Source: Sneathiella glossodoripedis JCM 23214 (GTDB lineage Bacteria; Pseudomonadota; Alphaproteobacteria; Sneathiellales; Sneathiellaceae). Taken from it: 64,000 nucleotides of DNA. Each line of letters opens with the position of its first letter. Within the stretch, counting starts at the first letter, position 1. The notes below the pieces were generated by a model, which saw only the letters and a list, made by a program, of their open reading frames with translations, made no database searches and was not told the origin of the DNA. This document shows positions 47,158 to 56,385 of this stretch, piece after piece. A program made the position numbers and the translations under genes. The stretch covers positions 124,001 to 188,000 of the forward strand of contig NZ_BAMS01000001.1 in assembly GCF_000616095.1 (NCBI RefSeq), read 5' to 3'.

Positions 47158-48473
47158 TTATGTAGGTAAAAGAAACAAAGTGATTGCTGGAAACGCAACA
47201 AGCAGGACAACACGAACCAAGTCAGATGTTACAAAATACACAACTGCTTTATAGGTTTCCAGAATGGGTGTCTCTTTCTCCATTGCGTTTATAATGAAGA
47301 GGTTCATTCCAACGGGTGGCGTAATCAAGCCACTTCCACTACGATAAGAACCAGAATACCAAACCAGATAGCGACATGCTCGGCACTCATTCCAAAATCC
47401 AGAACACTAATCACCGGAAAAAAGATTGGTATCGTGAGCAAAATCATGGAAACACTATCCATAAGACAGCCAAACACCAGGTAGAATACAAGGATTAGGG
47501 ACAGCACTAACCAAGGGCTAAAGCCTTGACTAACAACAAAGTTCGACAGCTCCTGCGGCACCTGTGTGAGGGCTAGAAATCCGTTATAAAAAGCCGCGCC
47601 CAAAATGATGAAAAATACCATCCCGGTAGATTTTCCTGCGACCAGAAAACTGTCTATTAACGTGTTCCAAGTCAGCCCTTTATTCAGGTAAGCGATCAAC
47701 CCGGTTCCAAAAGCCCCAACAGCAGCCGCTTCAGTCGGTGTAAACCAACCCAAATAAATGCCTCCAACCACAAGGGCGAACACTACAAGAACTGGCCACA
47801 CATCCTTAAGCAGCATAAAGCGTTCCCGATAAGGAACAACAGGACGCGTTCCTGCAGAACCGGGATTCAAACGTACATAAATTGAAACGGCAATTACATA
47901 GCCCAATGCGGCCAACAGGCCCGGAATAAAAGCTGCCAAAAAGAGTTTTGCAATATTTTGCTCAGTCAAAATAGCATAAATCACCAAAACGACAGACGGT
48001 GGTATCAAAATACCAAGGGTTCCGCCAGCCGCCAGTGTTGCGGTCGAAAAGCCACCAGCATAGCCATATTGCTTCAATTCCGGCAATGCCACGCGGCCCA
48101 TGGTTGCGGCCGTCGCTAGTGAGCTACCACAAATAGCACCAAAACCGGCACAAGCCCCAATCGCAGCCATAGCAACACCACCCTTGCGGTGTCCTAAAAA
48201 TCCCTCTGCAGCCTTAAACAGGGCCGAGCTCATTCCACCAAGACTGGCGAATTGCCCCATGAGCAAAAACATCGGAATGATGGATAAAGAATAGGATGAA
48301 AAAGTGGTGTAAGTTTCATTTTTAAGGCGAGCAAAAGCAATATTGGTGTTTCCAGTAACCAGTATCAAGCCAACAAGCCCCACTAAAAACATCGCAAGAC
48401 CAATTGGGACTCTCAAAAAAATGAGAACCATTAGCGCAGGAAAGGATGCTATTCCAATTTCAAGGGCACTCAT
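47158..48473 (-). CDS. TRAP transporter large permease DctM type (frameshifted near the end)
   Basis: Large membrane subunit of a TRAP transporter, about 438 residues after repair, with some 12 hydrophobic segments (LMGQFASLGGMSSALFKAAEG, GFGAICGSSLATAATMGRVALPELKQYGY and LIPPSVVLVIYAILTEQ are family blocks). The frame ends early at 47325 with LVIVVEVA-like residues. Adding one G at about 47330 (GTGGGC for GTGGC) gives VVEVGLITPPVGMNLFIINA, the strongly conserved DctM C-terminal motif, and runs to a stop at 47158. It follows the small permease by overlap. Confidence 0.9.
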
Positions 48474-49054
48474 AACTCTGCCTCCGCGCCTTCACTCACG
48501 TAAATTCTTCGGGTAAAAAATTCGAGTATCCGAATACCCGCCATGTAACAACCGACTAAAGCCGCTGTAATTGCGCCTATCAGGCTTGCCAAATAGGCCC
48601 ACCAGATCGGGAACTGCAACAGGAATGTGGTTTCTCCGTATCGCATTTTGGACTGCAGACCCTCGAACAAACGCCAAGCAATAAGTACAAGAACTGCCGC
48701 GAACACAATTTCAATAACCATGCGCAGGAACCGGTTTACGCTTTTAGGAAACATGTTCGTAAAAATATCGACGGAAGCGTGACCTGCTGTCATTTGACAA
48801 ATGGGGATAAAAGCAAAAATGGCGAAAGCGACCCCGGCTTCTACAACTTCAAAATCACCATTAACAGGTCCGACACCAAGCTCAATCATCCAGTTGGAAA
48901 AACCAGGTGCAATATCTTGCAACAGAGAGCTGTGAAAAACGCCGTTCAACAATCGTCCCAATATTGAGACACACGTCAGCAGGATCAGTAATGTAAGAAC
49001 AATCCCCCCAAGAATCGCCATAAACCTGGCCAGCTTCATCATGACTTTGGTCAT
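48470..49054 (-). CDS. TRAP transporter small permease DctQ type
   Basis: A 194-residue protein with four hydrophobic helices (about residues 10-32, 68-88, 105-125, 145-170), matching the DctQ subunit. Its stop overlaps the DctM start as ATGA. Together with DctM and the binding protein it forms an ion-driven importer; benzoate or a related aromatic acid is the likely cargo because the operon continues into benzoate-CoA ligase. Confidence 0.88.
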   Translation of the reverse strand: MTKVMMKLARFMAILGGIVLTLLILLTCVSILGRLLNGVFHSSLLQDIAPGFSNWMIELGVGPVNGDFEVVEAGVAFAIFAFIPICQMTAGHASVDIFTNMFPKSVNRFLRMVIEIVFAAVLVLIAWRLFEGLQSKMRYGETTFLLQFPIWWAYLASLIGAITAALVGCYMAGIRILEFFTRRIYVSEGAEAEL

Positions 49055-49091
49055 TGAAATACATGCTCCGGGACTGGGTAAACATAAAAAT

Positions 49092-49119
49092 CAGGCCGCG
49101 ATGACATCACCGCGGCCTG
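49092..49119 (-). terminator. Hairpin after the TRAP binding-protein gene
   Basis: CAGGCCGCG/CGCGGCCTG, a perfect 9-bp stem with a 10-nt loop, followed on the minus strand by ATTTTTATG. It lies 15 bp after the binding-protein stop and 38 bp before the DctQ start, so it probably attenuates read-through into the permease genes. Confidence 0.65.
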
Positions 49120-49133
49120 CGGAGGCTAAGGTC

Positions 49134-50180
49134 TTATTTGCTGTATTTATCGATGAGCATTTTTGCTTCATCGATCAGCGCCTGACCGTCAATTCCTTTG
49201 GACTTCATATCAGCAACCCACTCGTCATAAATCGGTTGAGCCAGTTTGCGCCATTCAGCTGTCTGCGCCTCATCGATCGTGATGATGTTGTTACCGGCAT
49301 CCACCGCTTTTTGTCGTGCTGGACCATCTGAATCTGCCTGAGTACCGCCCGCAAAGACAGAAAATTCAAGCCCGGAATTTTTATCAATAACCTTTTTCAG
49401 ATCATCAGGGAGGCTTTCATATTTGTCTTTGTTCATTGCCAGAACAAACGTCAGAGTATAAAGCGCCTTGCCAGAAAATTCCGTGTGATTTTTGACCAGC
49501 TCAGGAACCTTGAGTGCTGCGGTCACTTCCCAAGGGATAGTTGTCCCGTCAATAACCCCTTTTGACAATCCTTCAGGGACTGCCGGTACAGGCATACCAA
49601 CTGGTGTCGCACCAAGCTTCGTCAACAAAGAGTTCACCGAACGCGAGCCACCTCGAATTTTCATTCCTTGCAGATCGGAAGGTTTGGACACCGGATCTTT
49701 TGTATGGATCATGCCCGGACCGTGTACCCACGTACCAAGAATATGCACATCCTTGAACTCGGTATCTTTCATGTGCTTTTCAAACATTTCCCAGTATGCG
49801 CGACTGGCGGCGCGGGCGTTTGTCATCATGAAAGGCAACTCAAACACCTCAGTGGATGGAAAACGGCCTGGCGTATAACCAACAACTGTCCACACGATGT
49901 CAGCAACACCGTCAATGGCCTGGTCCATCAGTTCAGGTGGCTTGCCACCCAATTGCATGGACGGATAACGATCAACCTTGATACGGCCACCCGAATCTTT
50001 TTCAACATTATCGGCCCAAACATCGAGCACCAACTTTGGTACATTTGCCTGCGCTGGCAAAAACTGATGCAAAGTCAGCGTTACATCAGCTGCCAATGCA
50101 GATCCGGTTAAAAAGCCTGCAGTGGCAGCGGCAGCAACAGTTCCGCCCACCCAGGACATTAAGGTTCTACGTTTGATCAT
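49134..50180 (-). CDS. TRAP transporter solute-binding protein DctP type
   Basis: A 348-residue periplasmic receptor with a signal peptide (KRRTLMSWVGGTVAAAATAGFLTGSALA). Family landmarks: FAFPSTEVFELPFM-like GRFPSTEVFELPFMMTNA, GMKIRGGSRSVNSLLTKLGATPVGMPV with the conserved Arg that binds the carboxylate, and GVIDGTTIPWEV. It should bind a carboxylic acid, by context benzoate or a similar aromatic acid. First gene of the minus-strand run to boxR. Confidence 0.92.
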   Translation of the reverse strand: MIKRRTLMSWVGGTVAAAATAGFLTGSALAADVTLTLHQFLPAQANVPKLVLDVWADNVEKDSGGRIKVDRYPSMQLGGKPPELMDQAIDGVADIVWTVVGYTPGRFPSTEVFELPFMMTNARAASRAYWEMFEKHMKDTEFKDVHILGTWVHGPGMIHTKDPVSKPSDLQGMKIRGGSRSVNSLLTKLGATPVGMPVPAVPEGLSKGVIDGTTIPWEVTAALKVPELVKNHTEFSGKALYTLTFVLAMNKDKYESLPDDLKKVIDKNSGLEFSVFAGGTQADSDGPARQKAVDAGNNIITIDEAQTAEWRKLAQPIYDEWVADMKSKGIDGQALIDEAKMLIDKYSK

Positions 50181-50200
50181 TATTCATCCTCCCAAAGACG

Positions 50201-50271
50201 CTTAGCATTATAATGCCAATTATTGTCACAGTATGCATGATAATGCCAGTGCAATTTCTTATTTGATTGCA
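50201..50271 (-). promoter_or_regulatory. Candidate promoter/operator region of the TRAP operon
   Basis: Upstream of the binding-protein gene the minus strand contains TATAAT near 50208-50213, two direct GGCATTAT repeats, and TGCA at 50234-50237, 50250-50253 and 50268-50271. The spacing is not the TGCA-N6-TGCA seen at boxC and the ligase, so BoxR control is less certain here. The rest of the 50181-50459 gap is AT-rich with no gene. Confidence 0.35.
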
Positions 50272-50459
50272 ACACAGGGTTTATTTTTCTGGCACGCTAT
50301 GTATATCAAAACACTTTTTTATAGATAGTTGCAAGATGAAACTATTCTTCAATGCCCTATCAAAGTTAAAAATCAACTTTATTGCTATTTTGCTGACTTA
50401 ACAAGGCTCTCAGGTTCTTCTGTTGCCGAATTCAAGCCTTAAACATCAGCTTGCCTCAG

Positions 50460-51176
50460 ATGAAAGATCAATTATCCTTCGCATTCATACACATTCTAAG
50501 CGGACGGGCTATTTTGGATACTTTCTACAAATTAAGAGAAAACCTCATCTCTACCGTTCTAAAAATGAACGAGTTGGGCATCAATCAAGGAACCGCAGGA
50601 AATGCGTCCGTAAGAGTTGATGGGGGTTTTCTAATCACCCCTTCGGGTATGAAGTATGAAGAATTAACACCAGAAGACATCGTCTTTAAGAAATTTGATG
50701 GCCCATATGAAAGCCTCAAAGAAAACAGAAAGCCCTCCAGTGAATGGCAATTTCATGAAGATATTCTTGTCAATAGAAAGGAGATAAGCGCAGTAATTCA
50801 CACTCATGGAAAAGCAGCCATGACAATCGCTTGCCTGGGAAAAGACATACCGCCGTTTCACTACATGATCGGAATTGCAGGCGGCTCAACAATCCGCTGC
50901 GCTCCATACCACACCTTTGGAACCAAAGCTTTATCTCTAGCCGCCTTAGACGCACTGAACGAACGCAAAGCATGCCTGCTCGCCAACCACGGGCAAATAG
51001 CGCTAGGCTCTTCACTGCAACAGGCACTGGATCTTGCAATGGAAGTCGAAACTCTCTGCGATGTATACTGGCGCACTCTTGCTGTGGGAGGCCCAGCGCT
51101 TCTCGATGAAGCACAAATGGGTGAAGTATTTGAACAATTCGGCAAGGGTTACGGGCAAAATCCCAAGGACAATTAA
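50460..51176 (+). CDS. Class II aldolase/adducin family protein (FucA-like)
   Basis: A protein of about 238 residues with the zinc-dependent class II aldolase fold. Visible landmarks: MNELGINQGTAGNASVRVDGGFLITPSG-type opening, PSSEWQFHEDI, the zinc histidines in AVIHTHGKA, IPPFHYMIGIAGG, and ACLLANHGQIALG with the third His. It should cleave or epimerise a phosphorylated sugar, as L-fuculose-phosphate aldolase does; the substrate is unknown. The start is uncertain (ATG 50460, or TTG 50451); neither has a strong ribosome site. It is divergent from the TRAP operon and probably unrelated to benzoate. Confidence 0.82.
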   Translation: MKDQLSFAFIHILSGRAILDTFYKLRENLISTVLKMNELGINQGTAGNASVRVDGGFLITPSGMKYEELTPEDIVFKKFDGPYESLKENRKPSSEWQFHEDILVNRKEISAVIHTHGKAAMTIACLGKDIPPFHYMIGIAGGSTIRCAPYHTFGTKALSLAALDALNERKACLLANHGQIALGSSLQQALDLAMEVETLCDVYWRTLAVGGPALLDEAQMGEVFEQFGKGYGQNPKDN

Positions 51177-51304
51177 GCCTATCGTGTTATTTAACCTAAA
51201 ATATAGGTTATTCAAGGGTTTACCTGCGAAGCTGCTGGCAAATCCATATCTGTTGAACTATACAGTTTGCTCCACATGAACATTTCGAGCAAAATTGAGA
51301 AGCA

Positions 51305-52738
51305 ATGCCAACTCTACCCGATAGACACGCAAAAATCATAGCAACACTGGGTCCCTCCTCCTCTAGCTTTGAAAGCATTCTCGCACTCGCAAAAGCAGGT
51401 GCCAATGTTTTTCGCCTGAATTTCTCACATGGTAGTTATGAAGAACATTCTGCGCGGATTGAAGCGGTACGCCATGCGGAAGCAGAATTAGGTCATCCGC
51501 TGGGCCTTTTTCTGGATCTGCAAGGCCCAAAATTCAGACTAGGCAACTTTGAAGAAGGCAAGATCAAGCTTGAAGCGGAACAGCTTTTTAGATTTGATCT
51601 TGATGTAAAGAAACTTGGTGACGAAAAGCGTGTAGGCCTACCACATCCAGAAATCATCGAAGCTCTTGAGGTTGGACACCGGCTATTAATTGACGATGGT
51701 AAAATGATCATGACCGTCACGGAAGTCGCCGATCAGTACATCATCGCAAAAGCTGACGTAAAAGGCACTCTATCTGATCGAAAAGGCATGAGTCTGCCCG
51801 ATGCTGAGATCAACGTCTCGGCCCTTACTGACAAAGATAAAAACGACCTGGCATTTGGACTCTCTCAAGGTATTCAAAGTGTTGCTCTCTCATTTGTGCA
51901 ACGTGCAGACGACCTTCTGGAACTGCGGGAACTTGCTGGTCCGCGCGCGCAACTGATTGCAAAAATTGAAAAGCCTACTGCCCTACAACATCTGGAAGCG
52001 ATTGTTCGCCAAAGTGATGCTGTTATGGTTGCCCGTGGAGACTTGGGGGTTGAACTACCGCCCGAGAAAGTACCTGCGGTTCAAAAAAGAATAGTGTCCA
52101 TGGCCCGCAGTTACGGTCGTCCGGTTATCGTCGCCACACAAATGCTTGAAACGATGATCTCCAGCCCCACACCAACACGTGCCGAGGCATCTGATGTGGC
52201 AACGGCGGTATATGATGGTGTTGATGCTGTAATGCTATCAGCGGAAACCGCAGCTGGTGATTACCCGATAGAGGCCGTGTCACTGATGTCACGTATCATC
52301 TGTGAGGTAGAGCATGATCCACTGCACCGTCGGTTAATGGAAGCCTCACAACAGACAACCGAAAACACAAACACAGATGCGATAAGCACCGCGGCCCGTC
52401 AAGTCGCAACAACATTGGATGCTGCAGCCATCATCTGTTATTCAACATCAGGTAAAACTGCCTTGAGGGCAGCTCGTGAGAGACCGGAAAGCCAAATTAT
52501 AGCGCTCACCGCGGATGCACAGGTTGCCAGAGCCTTGAACCTAGTCTGGGGAATACAGCCTGTTGTCTGCGCCGACGCCAATCACATGAATGAAATGGTC
52601 AACATCGCACTATCGGTGACGCAGGAAAAAGGGCTCGTCGAAGATGGCGACACTGTTGTCATTACTGCAGGTGTTCCATTTGGGAATGCAGGCTCCACCA
52701 ATATTTTGCGCATTGCAAAGGTAGGTACCAAGGTATAA
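51305..52738 (+). CDS. pyk: Pyruvate kinase
   Basis: A 477-residue glycolytic enzyme transferring phosphate from phosphoenolpyruvate to ADP. It opens with RHAKIIATLGPSS and has VFRLNFSHG, GLFLDLQGPKFRLG, LIAKIEKPTALQHLEAI (catalytic Lys), SDAVMVARGDLGVELP (metal site) and VATQMLETMISSPTPTRAEASDVATAVYDG. The C-terminal regulatory domain (AISTAARQVATTLDAAAII onward) is complete. Intact, single gene with its own start; the class II aldolase gene precedes it by about 130 bp and purU follows by about 92 bp. Confidence 0.96.
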   Translation: MPTLPDRHAKIIATLGPSSSSFESILALAKAGANVFRLNFSHGSYEEHSARIEAVRHAEAELGHPLGLFLDLQGPKFRLGNFEEGKIKLEAEQLFRFDLDVKKLGDEKRVGLPHPEIIEALEVGHRLLIDDGKMIMTVTEVADQYIIAKADVKGTLSDRKGMSLPDAEINVSALTDKDKNDLAFGLSQGIQSVALSFVQRADDLLELRELAGPRAQLIAKIEKPTALQHLEAIVRQSDAVMVARGDLGVELPPEKVPAVQKRIVSMARSYGRPVIVATQMLETMISSPTPTRAEASDVATAVYDGVDAVMLSAETAAGDYPIEAVSLMSRIICEVEHDPLHRRLMEASQQTTENTNTDAISTAARQVATTLDAAAIICYSTSGKTALRAARERPESQIIALTADAQVARALNLVWGIQPVVCADANHMNEMVNIALSVTQEKGLVEDGDTVVITAGVPFGNAGSTNILRIAKVGTKV

Positions 52739-52830
52739 GAAATTAACTCTCATCTGTTTCGAAGCCGGAACATTGCTTTGTAAATCAACAGACAATATTG
52801 GGTTTATTCCGATCGTGCACGGAGACACTA

Positions 52831-53688
52831 ATGACATTACCCTATACGCTTACCCTCTCCTGTATTAATCATCCGGGAATTGTTGCCGATGTAGCCAGTT
52901 ATCTGGCGAAGAATGGCGCCAATATTGTTGAAGCTGCACAATTTGACGACCCTGAAACAGGTCGATTTTTTATGCGACTTGCATTCAATTTTCTGGGTGA
53001 CGATCATTTTGATCAAATTAAAAATGGATTTAGTGACATAGCGAATACCCATGGTATGGACTATCACTTGCGTTCACCCAAAGAAAAGAAACGGGTCCTA
53101 ATTCTGGTCAGCAAGTTTGACCACTGCCTTGTTGATCTATTGTATCGTTACAGAACAGGTGAGTTGCCGATGGAACTGGTAGGTGTTGCCGGAAACCATC
53201 CGATAGAAGTTCTCAACAAAGTTGATTTACAGGGAATTCCCTATACTCATTTGCCAATTAGCGAAGAGACAAAATCGGAACAGGAAACACGCCTGAAAGA
53301 GCTGATCACAAAGAATGACGTGGATCTGATTATCCTCGCCCGCTACATGCAAATTTTATCTGATGACATGTCGGAATTTGTGTCAGGTAGATGCATCAAC
53401 ATACATCATTCGTTCCTACCCGGCTTCAAGGGTGCAAAACCCTATCACCAAGCGCATGAACGCGGCGTTAAACTGATTGGAGCAACGGCCCATTTCGTCA
53501 CGTCAGATTTGGATGAAGGGCCCATAATTGAGCAGGATGTGGAAAGAATAAACCATTTTGACAGTCCAGATGACCTGATTAAAAAAGGTCGTGATATCGA
53601 ACGTCGCGTGTTGGCCAGGGCAATTTCCTATTATTTGGAAGACCGGGTTTTACTTAACGGATCCAAAACTGTCGTTTTCAGCCGGTAA
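52831..53688 (+). CDS. purU: Formyltetrahydrofolate deformylase
   Basis: PurU, 285 residues, hydrolyses 10-formyl-tetrahydrofolate to tetrahydrofolate and formate, balancing one-carbon pools. The N-terminal ACT domain (TLSCINHPGIVADVASYLAKNGANIVEA) is followed by the formyltransferase fold with KKRVLILVSKFDHCLVDLLYRY, VGVAGNHPI, the catalytic INIHHSFLPGFKGAKPY (Asn-His) and THFVTSDLDEGPIIEQ with the catalytic Asp. The ATG at 52831 with GGAG upstream is preferred over an upstream frame extension. Confidence 0.95.
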   Translation: MTLPYTLTLSCINHPGIVADVASYLAKNGANIVEAAQFDDPETGRFFMRLAFNFLGDDHFDQIKNGFSDIANTHGMDYHLRSPKEKKRVLILVSKFDHCLVDLLYRYRTGELPMELVGVAGNHPIEVLNKVDLQGIPYTHLPISEETKSEQETRLKELITKNDVDLIILARYMQILSDDMSEFVSGRCINIHHSFLPGFKGAKPYHQAHERGVKLIGATAHFVTSDLDEGPIIEQDVERINHFDSPDDLIKKGRDIERRVLARAISYYLEDRVLLNGSKTVVFSR

Positions 53689-53776
53689 GCACAAAAATTC
53701 AGTTTAGCTCTGTTTTTGCCACAATTGGCTATAATATGCCAAAAGTCATAAATCTTATGCAGGGGGATCGTCAAAA

Positions 53777-54814
53777 ATGAAGGGGGCAACTTACCTTTTC
53801 ACAGTGTTCTTGGCAGTGTTTGCTTTTTCCTTGCCAACATTCGCGGACGAGAAAGGACATATCCCTGCGCCACCCAAATCTGAAGATACCATCATAACAG
53901 TCATTATTGAAAACGACTCGATCGGCACCCGGGGTACCGACAAAAATTACACCAGTGGTGTTCGGCTGGGCTATTACGACATAAATGCTGAACTTCCAGA
54001 AATAGCTTACATCATCGATGACTATATCCCCACATTTGAAATCACCAAACGATCCAGCGTTTTTTATTCTCTTGGGCAAAATTTATACACCCCGCAGGAC
54101 ATTACCCAGACGGCTCATGACCCGGATGACCGTCCCTGGGCGGCTCATTTATATGGATCGATGGGGCTAGTAACACAGACCGACAATCACCTTGATGAAC
54201 TCGAAGTCTCCATCGGCGTGGTCGGGCCTGCCGCTCTTGGCGAACAGGCGCAAAAATTTGTTCATAAATATGTTACACCTGATAGTCCGACACCAAAAGG
54301 TTGGTCTCATCAGTTAAAAAATGAACCAGCACTCATGATTGGGTGGCAACGCAGATATTATCCAGAAAGTCTGTCAGCGGAAATATTTGGACTATCTGCT
54401 TCTGCATCACCCTACTTTGGCGCCACACTCGGAAATGTTCATACTTTTGCGAATGCAGGTCTCAATTTTCGCCTGACACCATATGAAGAAACGCGGCAGG
54501 ATGCGCCTATGAGAGTGCGACCTGCGTTACCGGGCACAGGGTATTTCGAACCACCCAAAGATAGCTGGAGCTGGTATGCCTTTGCAGGGATTGAAACACG
54601 GGCAGTAGCCAGAAACATATTTCTGGACGGCAATACACTCGCTGACTCCCATTCAGTAGACAAAAAATATCTGGTTGCAGATGCCAACGCCGGACTTGCG
54701 CTAACCTATGATCGCTATCGTATTAGTTATACGTTGGTTTATCGCACTAGAGAATTTGATGGACAGGATGAGCCGTCAGTATTTGGCGCACTTACTTTTG
54801 GATACCGCTTCTAA
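53777..54814 (+). CDS. LpxR-family (DUF2219) outer-membrane lipid A deacylase-like protein
   Basis: A 345-residue protein with a signal peptide (FTVFLAVFAFSLPTFA). The mature N-terminus TVIIENDSIGTRGTDKNYTSGVRLGYY matches the LpxR signature, with the conserved Asn-Asp pair and the DxxYTxG segment, and YSLGQNLYTPQDI follows. LpxR is an outer-membrane beta-barrel that removes the 3'-acyloxyacyl chain from lipid A; this gene may do so, but the catalytic His was not verified by alignment. The C-terminus ends in Phe (FGALTFGYRF), as expected for an outer-membrane barrel. Convergent with the nitrilase gene, 6 bp apart. Confidence 0.82.
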   Translation: MKGATYLFTVFLAVFAFSLPTFADEKGHIPAPPKSEDTIITVIIENDSIGTRGTDKNYTSGVRLGYYDINAELPEIAYIIDDYIPTFEITKRSSVFYSLGQNLYTPQDITQTAHDPDDRPWAAHLYGSMGLVTQTDNHLDELEVSIGVVGPAALGEQAQKFVHKYVTPDSPTPKGWSHQLKNEPALMIGWQRRYYPESLSAEIFGLSASASPYFGATLGNVHTFANAGLNFRLTPYEETRQDAPMRVRPALPGTGYFEPPKDSWSWYAFAGIETRAVARNIFLDGNTLADSHSVDKKYLVADANAGLALTYDRYRISYTLVYRTREFDGQDEPSVFGALTFGYRF

Positions 54815-54820
54815 GTTACC

Positions 54821-55585
54821 TTACAGATCAGCCAAATAGCTGTTTTCTTCACGCGATTTGGAAAATGCAGCAGGATCAATCGTTGCAAAAATGAGTTCAG
54901 GCGCATCAGTTGCAAGGGCCAGCCCCTCGCCAGAGGGGGCAAAAATGCCAGAGTAACCAAAATATTTGAAGCGCTCGTCAGAGCCACAAAGATTGGCATA
55001 TGCGACAAACACCTGATTTTCAAAGGCGCGCACCGGAACAAGCTTTCTGGCAATGAATTCAGCGTGATCACTCAAGGGAAGGGCGGTCGGTACCAAAACA
55101 ACATCTACACCAGCAAGGGCCAGCCGACGCACATTTTCAGGGAATTCAACATCATAACAAATCAGAAACCCAATTTTGACACCTGCTATACTCAAAACAA
55201 GGGACTCAGGGTCCGCGGCGGTAAACAGCCCTTTTTCATAGCCTCCATACAAATGGGATTTACGGTAAATTTCCGGCTTCTCGTGAGGCCTTATGCAGAC
55301 CGCACTATTGAAAAGGCTTTGGACATTGACTTCCGCAATGCCAGCAACAATCACTATGGTGAATTCGTCGGCCATCAATTGCAGTTGCTCAATCTGATCA
55401 TTCTCAGCGGAGGTGCTTAAAGAGCTCATCTTTTCAGCTGCGCCGTAACCTGGAACTGCCAGTTCAGGAAATACAATAACCTGAGCTCCTTGATCAGCAG
55501 CTATGCGAGCCTGAGATCTGATTGTATCCAAATTATTCTGCACATTACCTGTTTCTGACTGCATTTGATAAAGTGCCAGTTTCAT
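54821..55585 (-). CDS. Nitrilase-superfamily omega-amidase
   Basis: A 254-residue carbon-nitrogen hydrolase. The catalytic triad is visible: Glu in VIVFPELAVPGYG, Lys in IYRKSHLYGGYEKGLF and Cys in FLICYDVEFPENVRRLALAG. The overall pattern (short form, KxHLYG..ExGLF) resembles 5-aminopentanamidase and 4-guanidinobutyramide amidases. It ends the operon with the ureohydrolase and a polyamine-type importer, overlapping the permease start. Hydrolysis of 4-guanidinobutyramide to 4-guanidinobutyrate would feed the ureohydrolase; that assignment is inference from context. Confidence 0.8.
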   Translation of the reverse strand: MKLALYQMQSETGNVQNNLDTIRSQARIAADQGAQVIVFPELAVPGYGAAEKMSSLSTSAENDQIEQLQLMADEFTIVIVAGIAEVNVQSLFNSAVCIRPHEKPEIYRKSHLYGGYEKGLFTAADPESLVLSIAGVKIGFLICYDVEFPENVRRLALAGVDVVLVPTALPLSDHAEFIARKLVPVRAFENQVFVAYANLCGSDERFKYFGYSGIFAPSGEGLALATDAPELIFATIDPAAFSKSREENSYLADL

Positions 55586-56385
55586 TGCTTGTTCCCCTCA
55601 GTCAAATTTCCAAGCAATTTGGGTAAATTTCCAAATTTAGCAATAAAAGCAAATACCAGCGCAGCAACCAAAACAAATAACACTGAAACCGAAGCCATAG
55701 TCGGTGTATACCCATATCGCAAAGCGTTAAAAATCTTAATGGGTAGTGTTTCCATTGTGAAACCCACGGTCATATACGCGACAATATATTCGTTCAGTGA
55801 CAGCACGAAGCTAAACGCAAATCCGGAAATCACATAAGGCAGGATAAGCGGTAGCACGATTGTCCTAAAGACCGTTCGATCATTCGCTCCCATCGTTGAA
55901 GCTGCTTCAATCAAATCAGCATCAATGGAAGTAAAGCCAAGCGTGATCGTCACAAGAGGTAACGTCACAAAAAATATGCCATGGCTGATGATAGCAGTAT
56001 ACGGTTCGCCGTAACCGCCAGTGGTAGCCCAAAAAGCTAAGAATCCAAGGGCAGTAATAACTGGTGGCAGAATGAAGGGCGCCACACCTAACAAGCGGAA
56101 AACCTGCGCCCAAGGGGCATAATAGCGCCACAGAAACCAGGCCAGAGGCAAGGCAACAGATACCGCTAAAAAGGCTGAACCTATCGCAAGGCCCAAAGAA
56201 TTGAAAAGCGCGCTTCGCCACTCACTATCAGTGAAAATCTGCCAATACCAATTCATTGAGAAACCTTGAGGAGGAAAAGCAAGGGACTGCTTCTCGTTCA
56301 CCGAGACTCCAACGACAACCACAAGAGGAGCAATCAGAAAAACCGCTACCAGAGTAAAATACAAAACTGTCAGTTTCTTACTCAT
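55582..56385 (-). CDS. Spermidine/putrescine-type ABC permease (PotC/PotI-like)
   Basis: A 267-residue inner-membrane permease with six hydrophobic helices and the EAA coupling loop IDADLIEAASTMGANDRTVFRTIVLPLI (about residues 172-199). The order in the operon and the small size match the second permease of PotABCD/PotFGHI-type importers. It overlaps the first permease and the nitrilase gene by 4 bp each (ATGA), so translation is coupled. Confidence 0.9.
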   Translation of the reverse strand: MSKKLTVLYFTLVAVFLIAPLVVVVGVSVNEKQSLAFPPQGFSMNWYWQIFTDSEWRSALFNSLGLAIGSAFLAVSVALPLAWFLWRYYAPWAQVFRLLGVAPFILPPVITALGFLAFWATTGGYGEPYTAIISHGIFFVTLPLVTITLGFTSIDADLIEAASTMGANDRTVFRTIVLPLILPYVISGFAFSFVLSLNEYIVAYMTVGFTMETLPIKIFNALRYGYTPTMASVSVLFVLVAALVFAFIAKFGNLPKLLGNLTEGNKQ

